A stretch of 64,000 nucleotides of DNA from Acidimicrobiaceae bacterium (lineage in GTDB: Bacteria > Actinomycetota > Acidimicrobiia > Acidimicrobiales > RAAP-2), in NCBI GenBank assembly GCA_013044265.1, contig JABEUQ010000012.1:1-64000 (forward strand). The letters run 5' to 3'. A model generated the notes under the pieces. That model was not told the origin of the DNA and searched no databases. It was given only the letters and a program-made list of their open reading frames with translations. Both the position numbers and the translations under genes were made by a program. This document shows, piece after piece, positions 44,522 through 52,846 of the stretch; within the stretch, counting starts at the first letter, position 1; every line of letters starts with the position of its first letter.

Positions 44522-45021
44522 GACACGTTCGAGCGGTAGTGGCGCGCCAGCAGTTCGCGTTCGCGCGCCTCCATCCGCTCAGCCTCCTCGTCAACCATGT
44601 GATCCCAACCGCGCAGGTGCAGCACCCCGTGCACGATCAGCAGTGCGACTTCATCTTCGAAGGAGCACTCGTGCTCGAGGGCGTTGCGCGCGGCGACGCT
44701 CGGACAGATGACGATGTCACCCACCAGTTGGGGGATGTCGGCGGTGGGGGGCTCGCCCGGCCCAGTGCCACCGGCGTCGGGCAATCGACCCGAGGGGTCC
44801 GGCTCAACGTCGATGGGGAACGACAACACGTCAGTCGGGCCCTGCTTACCCATGAACTGCTCGTTCAGCTCCGCCATCGCTGGCTCGCCCGTGAAGATAA
44901 GGGACACTTCGGCGAGGCCGCGCACGCCCTCTTCACTCAATGCCAAGCGACAGAGTTCGCTCCAACGTTCGAGATCGATCGCGAACTCGGTCTGCTCATC
45001 GGCGGCGTAGATGTCGATCAT
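44518..45021 (-). CDS. ybeY: Endoribonuclease YbeY
   Basis: A 167-residue zinc metalloprotein that matures the 3' end of 16S rRNA. The HGVLHLRGWDH motif (H3xH5xH) binds zinc near residue 130, and MGKQGPTDVLSFPID is the other conserved segment. An insert rich in Gly and Pro (DPSGRLPDAGGTGPGEPP) lies before IPQLVGDIVI. It shares a base with the phoH stop (TGATG). Confidence 0.93.
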   Translation of the reverse strand: MIDIYAADEQTEFAIDLERWSELCRLALSEEGVRGLAEVSLIFTGEPAMAELNEQFMGKQGPTDVLSFPIDVEPDPSGRLPDAGGTGPGEPPTADIPQLVGDIVICPSVAARNALEHECSFEDEVALLIVHGVLHLRGWDHMVDEEAERMEARERELLARHYRSNVS

Positions 45022-45986
45022 CAGTTGGTCTGACGGTCGTAGGCGGCCACGATGTCGGCCACGATACGGTGGCGCACCACGTCCTTGGCGCTCAGGTGCA
45101 CGAACGAGATGTCGTCGATGCGCCCTAGGATGTTCTCAATGGAAGTGAGACCCGAGGGCTTGCCGTTCAGGTCGATCTGGGTCACGTCGCCCGTGACGAC
45201 GGCCTTGGCGTTGAAACCGATGCGGGTCAGGAACATCTTCATCTGCTCGGGCGTTGTGTTCTGCGCCTCGTCAAGGATGATGAAGGAATCGTTGAGCGTG
45301 CGTCCACGCATGAAGGCGAGCGGCGCCACTTCGATGGTGCCGTTGGCGATGAGGCGCTGGGCGCCGTCGGGGCCAACCATGTCGTAGAGCGCGTCGTAGA
45401 GGGGGCGCAAGTACGGGTCCACCTTGGCCATCAGGTCACCGGGTAAGAAGCCCAGGTGCTCGCCGGCTTCGACCGCGGGGCGAGTGAGGACGATGCGGTG
45501 CACCTGGCGTCGGTGCAGCGCCTGTACCGCGGCCGCCACCGCGAGGTAGCTCTTACCGGTACCGGCGGGGCCGATGCCGAAGGTGATTATTGATTTCTCG
45601 ATCGCGTCGGTGTAACGCTTCTGGCCGGCGGTCGAAGGTCGAATCGCCTTACCCTTGGCACCGCGCACGACCTCGTGGCGCAGGACCTCGCTGGGACGAA
45701 GGTCATCGGCCACCATGTCGACCGTACGCGCAATCTTGACGGGGTCGAGCGTCTGTCCGCTCTCGAGTACCAGCACGAGTTCATCGAACAAGCGCAGCAC
45801 CGTGGCGGCATCGGGGCCGGCCACCGAGATCTGATTACCCTGCACGCGGATCTTGGAGTGCGGGAACGAACGCTCGATAACACGCAGGTGTTCGTCGCGC
45901 GGTCCAAGTAGTCCGGCCATGAGGTGCGTGTTGGGAACGTAGGTGGTCGCCATGAGGGCCTCGTCGGCCGCGGCATCAAAGGTCAT
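45021..45986 (-). CDS. phoH: PhoH family ATPase
   Basis: 321 residues from the ATG at 45986, which makes an ATGA overlap with the HIT gene; the track start at 45998 is 4 codons longer. The N-terminal KH-like part is followed by the PhoH ATPase with Walker A FGIGPAGTGKSYLAV, LTRPAVEAGEHLGFLPGDL and Walker B SFIILDEAQNTTPEQMKMFLTR. It is thought to act on RNA with YbeY, its usual neighbour. Confidence 0.93.
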   Translation of the reverse strand: MTFDAAADEALMATTYVPNTHLMAGLLGPRDEHLRVIERSFPHSKIRVQGNQISVAGPDAATVLRLFDELVLVLESGQTLDPVKIARTVDMVADDLRPSEVLRHEVVRGAKGKAIRPSTAGQKRYTDAIEKSIITFGIGPAGTGKSYLAVAAAVQALHRRQVHRIVLTRPAVEAGEHLGFLPGDLMAKVDPYLRPLYDALYDMVGPDGAQRLIANGTIEVAPLAFMRGRTLNDSFIILDEAQNTTPEQMKMFLTRIGFNAKAVVTGDVTQIDLNGKPSGLTSIENILGRIDDISFVHLSAKDVVRHRIVADIVAAYDRQTN

Positions 45987-46327
45987 CCGGGGGGCCACTC
46001 CATCTTTCTTCCACCGAGTACGTGCATGTGCAAGTGCGGGACCGACATTTGTGCGTCGACACCCACGTTCATCACGAGGCGGTAACCGCTCTCGCGTACG
46101 CCTTCGATCTGCGCCACTCGTTGGGCCAGGAGCACCAGGTCATCGACGACACCACCGTGCTCGAGGGGCACGTGGTCAGCGCTGGTGATATGAGCCTTAG
46201 GAATCACGAGCACGTGAACGGGCGCCTGCGGATCGATATCACGAATCGCGAGCGAGGTCTCGCTCTGGGCCACGGGTGAAGAAGGTATCTCGCCAGCGAC
46301 GATTTTGCAGAAGAGGCACTCAGTCAT
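45983..46327 (-). CDS. HIT family nucleotide-binding protein
   Basis: A 114-residue histidine triad protein. CLFCKIVAGEIPSS opens the fold and HLHMHVLGGR is the catalytic triad motif near the end. Related enzymes hydrolyse purine nucleoside phosphoramidates. It lies 15 bp after rsmE and overlaps phoH by ATGA. Confidence 0.92.
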   Translation of the reverse strand: MTECLFCKIVAGEIPSSPVAQSETSLAIRDIDPQAPVHVLVIPKAHITSADHVPLEHGGVVDDLVLLAQRVAQIEGVRESGYRLVMNVGVDAQMSVPHLHMHVLGGRKMEWPPG

Positions 46328-46342
46328 GTGTTGCTCTCATCA

Positions 46343-47053
46343 TTACTCATTTGAACCGCCCCCCAGGGTAAATCCCCATGAATCATTCGTGAACGTTACG
46401 AGTGCGGCGGCCACGACGGCCGCGGTTTCCCCTCGTAGGACGCTGGGACCAAGTGAGACGCGTCGACGCGTCGGGCCCCATTCGTCGGGTGCCCAGCCGC
46501 CCTCGGGACCTACCGCCACGGCGTACACCCCGCGCCAGTCGCCACTACCTGAGAAATCGGCGACGGCCACCTCATCGGGTACTTCGACGGGCGTCACGGG
46601 CTCGGCGACCACCAGGTCGTAGGTGCGTCGGCACTGCCCGGCGCTCTCAGCCGCGATGCGTCGCCAACGGCTCAACACCTTGTCACGGCTCTCGCCACGA
46701 AACTTTTGAGCCAGTCGCTCACTCACCAGAGGCACGATCTCACTCACGCCGACCTCAGTGGCCTTAGCGACCGCCCACTCTCCTCGCTCACCCTTCAGAG
46801 GTGCCAGGTACAACCTCGTCGTCGTCGCGGGTTCGTCGTGGAATACCTGTCCCACGTCCTCGAGGTCGGTACCGCCCACGGATGCGAATCGCCACGATCC
46901 GCGACCGTCGCAGAGCACGAGTTCTTCGCCCGGGCGGGCCCGAAGAACGCGGCGTAGGTGGTGATCATCGTCGCGACTCAACTCGGGGACTGCGATGTCA
47001 GCGACCCGTAATTGGGTCAATGCAGCCACGCGGCGTGGCCACTCGTGCTTCAT
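46343..47053 (-). CDS. rsmE: 16S rRNA (uracil-1498-N3)-methyltransferase
   Basis: A 236-residue SPOUT-family methyltransferase. The N-terminal PUA-like part has HHLRRVLRARPGEEL; the trefoil-knot C-terminus carries AVGPEGGWAPDEW and LGPSVLRGETA, which bind S-adenosylmethionine. It overlaps dnaJ by ATGA, a common bacterial pairing. Confidence 0.93.
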   Translation of the reverse strand: MKHEWPRRVAALTQLRVADIAVPELSRDDDHHLRRVLRARPGEELVLCDGRGSWRFASVGGTDLEDVGQVFHDEPATTTRLYLAPLKGERGEWAVAKATEVGVSEIVPLVSERLAQKFRGESRDKVLSRWRRIAAESAGQCRRTYDLVVAEPVTPVEVPDEVAVADFSGSGDWRGVYAVAVGPEGGWAPDEWGPTRRRVSLGPSVLRGETAAVVAAALVTFTNDSWGFTLGGGSNE

Positions 47054-48150
47054 CGCTTGGCTCGTTTGCGAAAGAGACCCGCCCCGTGGTGTTCGGCCAC
47101 CTCTTCTCCGCGATGCTGGGCCAACTGGCGCAGGAGGTCGCGCTCGACGTCATCAAGTTCGCTGGGGACGTCCACGACCAGGTGCACGTAGAGGTCTCCA
47201 CGACCACGACCATGCAGGTGCTCAACGCCCTCGTGCTTCACCCGGTGCACGGTGCCCGTCGCACTACCCGGCTCGACCTCAATGGTGTGCGTGTCGCGCA
47301 GTGTGGGAACCATGATCTGCGCACCCATGGCCGCCTGAGTGAAGGCGATGTGAGCCTCGTGGTGCAAATCGTCGCCGTTGCGCTCGAAGCGCTCGTCGAC
47401 GGCAACGCGCAGGTGCACGAAAAGGCGCCCATTGGGCCCGCCGCGCAGACCGGCCGGTCCACGATCGCCCAGGCGCATGGTGGAACCGTCCTCGACCCCC
47501 GCGGGGATCTGAATGGTCATGGTGGCGCTGCCGTTGACGCGACCCTCGCCGCGACACGTGGGGCAGGGCGATTCGATCCGCGAGCCCATGCCGTTGCAGC
47601 GCGTGCAGGGTGTGGTGGTCATCATTTGACCCAGGATTGAGTTGCGAACGCGGCGAACTTCACCGAGCCCCGCGCACTCCACGCAGGCGACCGGGGAGGT
47701 GCCCTCGGCACATCCCGTCCCATCGCAGGTGCTGCAGCGCTGGGGCAAGGTCACGGTGATCTCACGATTGGCCCCGAAGGCCGCCTCTTCGAGAGTGATC
47801 TCCACGCCGACTTCAGCGTCGGGGCCGGGTTGGGGGCCGCGGCGCTGAGGAGAGCGACCACCCATGCCGCCAAAGAACATGTCGAAGATGTCCTGGACCG
47901 AGCCGCCACCGAAGGGATTACCACCCGCGCCGACGTCCTGACCGAAGCGGTCGTAGTTGGCGCGTCGCTCGGGGTCCGAGAGGATCTCGTAGGCCTGAGA
48001 GACCTCTTTGAATCGGGCTTCGGACGCCGTGTCGCCGGGATTGGCGTCAGGGTGCAACTGTCGCGCCAGACGGCGATACGACTTCTTGAGGTCCTCCGGC
48101 GATACGTTGCGGTCGACTTCGAGTATCTCGTAGAGGTCAGTGGTTGGCAT
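47050..48150 (-). CDS. dnaJ: Chaperone protein DnaJ
   Basis: A 366-residue type I J-protein: J domain with the HPD motif (RLARQLHPDANPGD, about 30), a Gly/Phe-rich segment (GAGGNPFGGG), four CxxCxGxG zinc repeats (CSTCDGTG, CVECAGLG, CTRCNGMG, CPTCRGEG) and the C-terminal substrate-binding domain. It overlaps the hrcA stop by 14 bp. Sitting directly after hrcA it is probably under HrcA/CIRCE heat-shock control; dnaK and grpE are not in the window. Confidence 0.95.
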   Translation of the reverse strand: MPTTDLYEILEVDRNVSPEDLKKSYRRLARQLHPDANPGDTASEARFKEVSQAYEILSDPERRANYDRFGQDVGAGGNPFGGGSVQDIFDMFFGGMGGRSPQRRGPQPGPDAEVGVEITLEEAAFGANREITVTLPQRCSTCDGTGCAEGTSPVACVECAGLGEVRRVRNSILGQMMTTTPCTRCNGMGSRIESPCPTCRGEGRVNGSATMTIQIPAGVEDGSTMRLGDRGPAGLRGGPNGRLFVHLRVAVDERFERNGDDLHHEAHIAFTQAAMGAQIMVPTLRDTHTIEVEPGSATGTVHRVKHEGVEHLHGRGRGDLYVHLVVDVPSELDDVERDLLRQLAQHRGEEVAEHHGAGLFRKRAKR

Positions 48151-49186
48151 GTTCCTCGTCTCCGCCGAAGTGGCGTGCTAGATGTCGTGAGACCGCACCG
48201 GCGGCGGCCATTGCTTCTTGGTACTTCATTCGAGTGGGTCCGAGCAGTCCGACCGCCCCGGCCGGCAGTCCGTCAATGGTCACGGGGGCCACGATGACCG
48301 CACAGGTGGACAACGGCTCGAAACCGTTCTCCGTGCCAATGGCGACCGACAGGCCGCGGCTCAACATGTCCTGGACGAGCGAGACCACGAGAAGCTCTTG
48401 TTCGAGGATCGACAGGACCTTGCGCACAGTCTCGACACCGTCGAAAGAGTCCGCCACGTGCGAACTCCCCCCGATGAAGACCTTCTCCCCGTCGGCGGTG
48501 GGTTGTTGGGCGTGTAGGGCGGCGACTGCATCACGCACGAGTTGGGCCACGTGATCTTGGCGCGACGGCACTTGCACGGCCGTCTCGAGCGTGGTGCCGA
48601 TCAGCAGGGCGTTGAGCTGACGTGAGGTTTCCGCGCACGTCTCGTAGTCGACGTCGAAGCTCGGCGTCAAGGAATGCTTGACGACCGATCCGTCGGAGAA
48701 GACCGTGACGAGCAGTTGGTGGTGGGCGTCGATGTTCACCAATTGCGCCGACAGGATCGAAGCGTGCGCGTGGGTGGCGGCCACCACGACCGAGGTGTAA
48801 CTCGTCATCTGACTCAGTAGCGTCGACGTCTGCTCGAGTACGTCCTCGACCTCCCCGCGCACGTTGGCGAAGAAGTCACTGATCTGGTGCTGCTGGGCGA
48901 CGCCGAGCACGCCGTTCTCGAGGTGATCCACGAAGTATCGATAGCCCTTGTCGGTGGGAATGCGACCCGCCGACGTGTGGGGCTGGGCCAAATAACCCTC
49001 CCGCTCCAGGGAGACCATCTCTGAGCGCACCGTGGCCGGCGATACGCCAATATCGGCACTCGAAGCGACCGAGGAGGAGCCGACGGGCTGATTCGTGTCG
49101 ATGTGCTCTGACACCACGGCCTCAAGGATGGTGGCCTTGCGCACGTCGAGGTCATCGGATGCGGGTTTGGTCGCGCGACGGGCCAT
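48137..49186 (-). CDS. hrcA: Heat-inducible transcription repressor HrcA
   Basis: A 349-residue repressor. The winged-helix N-terminus has SVASSADIGVSPATVRSEMVSLEREGYLAQPHTSAGRIPTDKGYRYFVD, the HrcA signature, followed by the GAF-like inserted dimer domain and FIGGSSHVADSF. The ATG at 49186 has a strong AAGGAGG ribosome binding site. A CIRCE element starts 13 bp upstream, so it represses itself and the downstream operon. Confidence 0.95.
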   Translation of the reverse strand: MARRATKPASDDLDVRKATILEAVVSEHIDTNQPVGSSSVASSADIGVSPATVRSEMVSLEREGYLAQPHTSAGRIPTDKGYRYFVDHLENGVLGVAQQHQISDFFANVRGEVEDVLEQTSTLLSQMTSYTSVVVAATHAHASILSAQLVNIDAHHQLLVTVFSDGSVVKHSLTPSFDVDYETCAETSRQLNALLIGTTLETAVQVPSRQDHVAQLVRDAVAALHAQQPTADGEKVFIGGSSHVADSFDGVETVRKVLSILEQELLVVSLVQDMLSRGLSVAIGTENGFEPLSTCAVIVAPVTIDGLPAGAVGLLGPTRMKYQEAMAAAGAVSRHLARHFGGDEEHANH

Positions 49187-49198
49187 ATTTCCTCCTTG

Positions 49199-49225
49199 TT
49201 AGCACTCAATTGTACCGAGTGCTAG
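49199..49225. promoter_or_regulatory. CIRCE operator (HrcA site)
   Basis: TTAGCACTC-N9-GAGTGCTAG matches the CIRCE consensus TTAGCACTC-N9-GAGTGCTAA at 17 of 18 positions. It lies just upstream of hrcA on the minus strand. Confidence 0.93.
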
Positions 49226-49294
49226 CCACCAGGCGTCCGCGCCGCAATCGTCGTATATTGACGCAGCAAGACCCTGTCCATAGTGAGGTTGACC

Positions 49295-49807
49295 ATGATT
49301 GCCCTGCCAATTCGCCCGCCCGAGCCGGTAGCGGGACCCGAGCGCGACCAACTGATGGGCTGGCTCGATTTTCACCGCGCCACGCTCTTGATGAAGTGCG
49401 CGGGACTCGACGACGATTCCTTGAGGCGGCGCGCGCTGCCGCCCTCGAACTTGACCCTGCTCGGTCTCCTTCAGCACATGGCCCTGGTGGAGATCTGGTG
49501 GTTCGACACCATTCTTTTGAATGCCGACACGCACCTTCCCTTCGCCAGCGACGATGACCCTGACTCTGAGTTCAACGTGCTGGACACGATGTCGCCCGAA
49601 GAAGTCGCCTCGGTCTTCCTGGCGAACTGCCAACGCTCGCGCGAACTCGCCGCGCCATTGGCCCTTGAGACGATGGCGGCCCGGGTGCGGCCCGGCGAAT
49701 CAGTGGACCTGCGCTGGATCTACTTGCACATGATCGAGGAGTACGCCCGCCACAACGGGCATGCGGACCTCCTGCGAGAAGTACTCGATGGTACGACTGG
49801 TCTCTAG
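49295..49807 (+). CDS. DinB-family (DUF664-like) protein
   Basis: 170 residues from the ATG at 49295, which follows GAGG by about 7 nt. It is a four-helix bundle of the DinB/YfiT kind: LMGWLDFHRATLLMKCAGLDD, LTLLGLLQHMALVEIWWFD and YLHMIEEYARHNGHADLLRE provide the three His positions for a metal (LQHM, HMIEE, RHNGH). Related enzymes are thiol-dependent S-transferases that use bacillithiol or mycothiol. Transfer of a mycothiol-type cofactor is plausible but not proven. It is a single gene. Confidence 0.82.
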   Translation: MIALPIRPPEPVAGPERDQLMGWLDFHRATLLMKCAGLDDDSLRRRALPPSNLTLLGLLQHMALVEIWWFDTILLNADTHLPFASDDDPDSEFNVLDTMSPEEVASVFLANCQRSRELAAPLALETMAARVRPGESVDLRWIYLHMIEEYARHNGHADLLREVLDGTTGL

Positions 49808-49812
49808 GGCTC

Positions 49813-49827
49813 GGGGCACTACGCCCC
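49813..49827 (+). terminator. Weak hairpin after the DinB-like gene
   Basis: GGGGC-ACTAC-GCCCC begins 6 nt after the stop codon. The stem is only 5 bp and no long T-run follows, so terminator activity is doubtful. Confidence 0.3.
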
Positions 49828-49854
49828 TTGGGGGTGACGCGAGGTTTTCTTATT

Positions 49855-49886
49855 AAATGATTATGGATTTTTACCCAAATGATTAT
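49855..49886 (+). promoter_or_regulatory. Two direct repeats AAATGATTAT, Fur-box-like, upstream of iron ABC importer
   Basis: AAATGATTAT occurs at 49855-49864 and 49877-49886, 22 bp apart, in an AT-rich stretch unlike its surroundings. Reverse-complemented, each holds ATAATCATT, which is a 9-base run of the classical Fur box. An iron-dependent repressor site is inferred from the downstream importer. Confidence 0.4.
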
Positions 49887-49940
49887 CCTTTTGGCTCGCA
49901 CTCTTCACGGTGATTTCACAGTCAGCACATTCTTTCTTCG

Positions 49941-49946
49941 TACCTT
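49941..49946 (+). promoter_or_regulatory. -10 element of leaderless binding-protein transcript
   Basis: TACCTT is followed by 6 nt and the ATG of the binding-protein gene; no Shine-Dalgarno sequence is present. Confidence 0.4.
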
Positions 49947-49952
49947 TGGCGC

Positions 49953-51032
49953 ATGTCAGAAACCAACTCCCACAAAATGTCGTCGCGCTCTTCGTTTCGT
50001 CGCTTACTGGCCGTGCCGCTCACCGTGGCACTGCTCGGCGTCGGTGCCGGAGTGAGTGGCGCATCGACTCACACCACGGCGCGGACGACGAGTTCGTCCT
50101 CGACCCCCTTGTACCTCCTGTCATCAGAGGGTTACGACTCAGCCATGTGCACGGCCTTTCAAAAAGCCACCGGCATCGTGTGCAAGTTGTCGGACAACTC
50201 GACTGGACCGACCCTGGCGACCATCCAGGCCACCAAGAACAACCCCCACTGGGGAGTCGCGTGGACCGATGGCAACGCCCCCTATGCCGCGCTCGACCAG
50301 GAAGGCTTGCTCCTCAAGGGTTTCGAGCCCACCACGGGTACCCTGACGGCATTGGGCCAGAAGCTCGTCCCCGCCGACAAGAGCTACATCCCCACCGGAC
50401 TCACCGTCTCGGGGGCCTTCATCTACAACTCCAAGGTCACCCCCAAGCCACCCACCACGTGGCAGGACCTTCTGCTGCCCCAGTGGAAGGGCAAGGTCGG
50501 TATGAACAATCCCTCAGTGGACGGACCGAGCTATCCGATCCTGGCCACCTTGTTCAACTCCCTCGGCGGGGTCAAGCAGGGTGAGGCCTTCATGACCAAG
50601 TTGAAGGCCAACGGCTTCGTGGTGTCGCAGAATTCGATCAAGGACGAACTACTGGCCGGCACCGTCCAAGTGGCGATCTCTCAGAACACCAGCGGCATTG
50701 GCGCGTCCTACACCAACCCGAACATCAAGGTGTACTACCCCAACCCGTCGGCGGGACTCCCCTCGACGATCGCCATTGACGGCAAGGCGGGCGCCGCCGA
50801 GATCGCCGTGGCGAAGAAGTTCGCGGACTTCGTCTACAGCCCCGCGGGTCAGGCCGTGATGCTCTCGGGCGACCCCCAGGGCGACTCGCAGTTCTTCCCC
50901 ATCATGAAGGGTGAGAAGTCGCGGCCACGCGTCCCCGCCACCTCGACGATCCCGTTCTCGTTCCCGAACCCCTACGTCTGGGGATCGCTCGAGCCCTCGA
51001 TCAACACTTGGTTCAACTCGCACGTCGCCTAA
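49953..51032 (+). CDS. ABC importer substrate-binding protein, ferric-iron (FbpA) type
   Basis: A 359-residue exported binding protein. Residues about 17-43 form the signal sequence (RRLLAVPLTVALLGVGAGVSGAS) without a lipobox. The mature part has LYLLSSEGYDSAMCTAFQKATGI, GAFIYNSKVTPKPPTTWQDLLLPQWKGKVGM and AKKFADFVYSPAGQAVML, matching the extracellular binding-protein group that includes FbpA and phosphonate binders. It is followed by a fused 12-helix permease and an ATPase, the standard Fbp order. Iron(III) is the likeliest substrate, supported by Fur-like repeats upstream; 2-aminoethylphosphonate or another small ligand is possible. Confidence 0.82.
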   Translation: MSETNSHKMSSRSSFRRLLAVPLTVALLGVGAGVSGASTHTTARTTSSSSTPLYLLSSEGYDSAMCTAFQKATGIVCKLSDNSTGPTLATIQATKNNPHWGVAWTDGNAPYAALDQEGLLLKGFEPTTGTLTALGQKLVPADKSYIPTGLTVSGAFIYNSKVTPKPPTTWQDLLLPQWKGKVGMNNPSVDGPSYPILATLFNSLGGVKQGEAFMTKLKANGFVVSQNSIKDELLAGTVQVAISQNTSGIGASYTNPNIKVYYPNPSAGLPSTIAIDGKAGAAEIAVAKKFADFVYSPAGQAVMLSGDPQGDSQFFPIMKGEKSRPRVPATSTIPFSFPNPYVWGSLEPSINTWFNSHVA

Positions 51033-51060
51033 GCAACTTCGTGAATGAATCCCCCCGCCA

Positions 51061-51101
51061 CGCCGACGGTCTCCCCGCTATACGCGAGGAGACCGTCGGC
51101 G
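51061..51101 (+). promoter_or_regulatory. Hairpin covering the permease ribosome binding site
   Basis: CGCCGACGGTCTCC (51061-51074) pairs exactly with GGAGACCGTCGGCG (51088-51101), and the loop adds a CGC/GCG pair. The GGAG in the right arm is the best ribosome binding site for the GTG at 51101. The hairpin begins 28 nt after the binding-protein stop, so it could protect that message and limit permease translation. Confidence 0.65.
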
Positions 51102-52846
51102 TGTCTCCCCTCGAACAACGCGGACTGCGTCACTGGTACGAACTAGCCCTCAACCGACTCGGGCGACCTCTGCTCTGGGTCATCTTGGCCGTCGTGTCCA
51201 TCATCCCCACCGTTGCCTTTCTCGCTCTAGCCTTCTCCCCGCGGATCTTCAGCCAGGGCCCCAGTTGGTTCACTCTGGGCGTCTTTCACCAAGCCTTCTC
51301 GGGTACCGAGCTCGCGGGTATGCGCAACAGCCTGATGATCGCGGTGGGAGCGGCCCTGATCGCCACCTTGTTGGCATCGGGCCTCGCCCTGATCGCCCAG
51401 CGCACTGACTTGCGCGTGGCCACGTTGATACCGGCCCTGCTCTGGGGAGTGTTGCTCGTTCCCACGTACGTGGTCTCCGTGGGTTGGGAGGAGATCCTCG
51501 CCAGCGGCAACATGTTCTCCCAGATGGGTCTGGTCTCACCCGGAGTACGAGGTGCACTGCTCGGTCCAGTGGGCATTGTCTTGATCCTAGGATTCTCCGG
51601 GGTGCCGTTCGCCTATTTCGCGATGGCGCCAGCCATTGTCGGCATGGGCCGACGATTCGAAGAGGCCGCGCGCATCCACGGAGCGGGTATCGCCAAGACG
51701 ACCCGCACGGTCGCACCCATTGTCCTCCCGGCGATCTTCGCCGCGATGATCATCGTCTTCGCCGAGTCCATTGGAGACTTCGGAGTCGCCTCCACGATTG
51801 CGGCCAATGCCAACATTCCCGTCGCCACCACCAACATCATGGCGGCTATCGGCACCTTTCCGACCAATTTTCCCGAAGCGGCCGCCGTGGGATGGTTCTT
51901 GATCATCACCCTGGCGACGGTTCTGACCTTTCAGAATTGGCTCCTGCGCAAGAAGAACTATGCCGTTCTCTCGGGGCGCTCGACCTTCGCCCCGCGCTCT
52001 CACCCCGGGGGCTGGCGACGCGTGGTCCTCAACGTCTTCGCCTACGGCTTCTTCACGCTGACCTTGGTCGTACCGGCGATGGGCGCAGTCTTTTCCACGC
52101 TGCTCAAGCCCTACACGACGTTCTCCTTGCACAATCTCAGTCTGAGCGCCTACGTGGACGTCTTCACCAAGCAGTCGATCATGCAACCCATCATGGTGTC
52201 GCTCAAGATGTCCGTGATCACCGCCACCTTGACCGTCATCTTGGGTGTCGCTGTCGCTAAGGTCCTCACCAGTCCACGCCCCGGCTGGACTGGACGACTC
52301 ATGGACGCGGTACTCGTGGGGTCGGTGGCCCTGCCCGCACTGGTATTGGCCGCTGGATTCATCTTTGTCTTCAACCTGCCCTTCACCGTGCACCTGGGGA
52401 TCAATCTCTACGGCACCTTGACCTTGCTCGGCATTGGCTACCTGGCGATATCCCTGCCGTCCAATAGCCGAGTGCTCATTGGACCTATTGGTCAGATCGA
52501 CGGCTCGATGATGGCCGCCGGACGTATTCACGGAGCCCACCAGCTGCGCGCCTTTCGCAAGTGCGTCCTGCCACTGATCGCGAAAAGTCTGCTGTGGGCC
52601 TGGCTCTTATCCTTCGCGGCCACCTTCGGAGAACTCCCCACCTCGGAGATGCTCGCCCCCACCGGCGTGCGCACCATGGCAACCGCCATCTTGAGTTCGT
52701 TCCAGGCCTACAACTTGGCCATGGCCACCGCCTTCTCGGTGGTGCAGATGGTCATCGTGTTGAGCGTCATCGCCACCGCGACTTTGATCTTCCGTTTCGT
52801 CGCTCCCCCGGGGTGGCGCAACATTGACGTGGGGAGGCCACGATGA
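51101..52846 (+). CDS. ABC importer permease, fused two-module ferric-iron (FbpB) type
   Basis: About 581 residues from the GTG at 51101, chosen because GGAG lies 9 nt upstream; the track start at 51008 overlaps the previous gene, and a GTG at 51041 has no ribosome binding site. Two six-helix modules are fused. Each has an EAA loop that docks to the ATPase: EEAARIHGAGIAKTTRTVAPIVLP near residue 190 and MAAGRIHGAHQLRAFRKCVLPLI near 500. This is the FbpB/ThiP architecture. Its stop overlaps the ATPase start by ATGA. Confidence 0.85.
   Translation: MSPLEQRGLRHWYELALNRLGRPLLWVILAVVSIIPTVAFLALAFSPRIFSQGPSWFTLGVFHQAFSGTELAGMRNSLMIAVGAALIATLLASGLALIAQRTDLRVATLIPALLWGVLLVPTYVVSVGWEEILASGNMFSQMGLVSPGVRGALLGPVGIVLILGFSGVPFAYFAMAPAIVGMGRRFEEAARIHGAGIAKTTRTVAPIVLPAIFAAMIIVFAESIGDFGVASTIAANANIPVATTNIMAAIGTFPTNFPEAAAVGWFLIITLATVLTFQNWLLRKKNYAVLSGRSTFAPRSHPGGWRRVVLNVFAYGFFTLTLVVPAMGAVFSTLLKPYTTFSLHNLSLSAYVDVFTKQSIMQPIMVSLKMSVITATLTVILGVAVAKVLTSPRPGWTGRLMDAVLVGSVALPALVLAAGFIFVFNLPFTVHLGINLYGTLTLLGIGYLAISLPSNSRVLIGPIGQIDGSMMAAGRIHGAHQLRAFRKCVLPLIAKSLLWAWLLSFAATFGELPTSEMLAPTGVRTMATAILSSFQAYNLAMATAFSVVQMVIVLSVIATATLIFRFVAPPGWRNIDVGRPR

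Noticed and set aside
51587-52540. Minus-strand ORF of 317 residues in the permease gene
   Set aside because: It is antisense to a clear fused permease; its composition (D, G, H, R repeats) is typical of a shadow frame.
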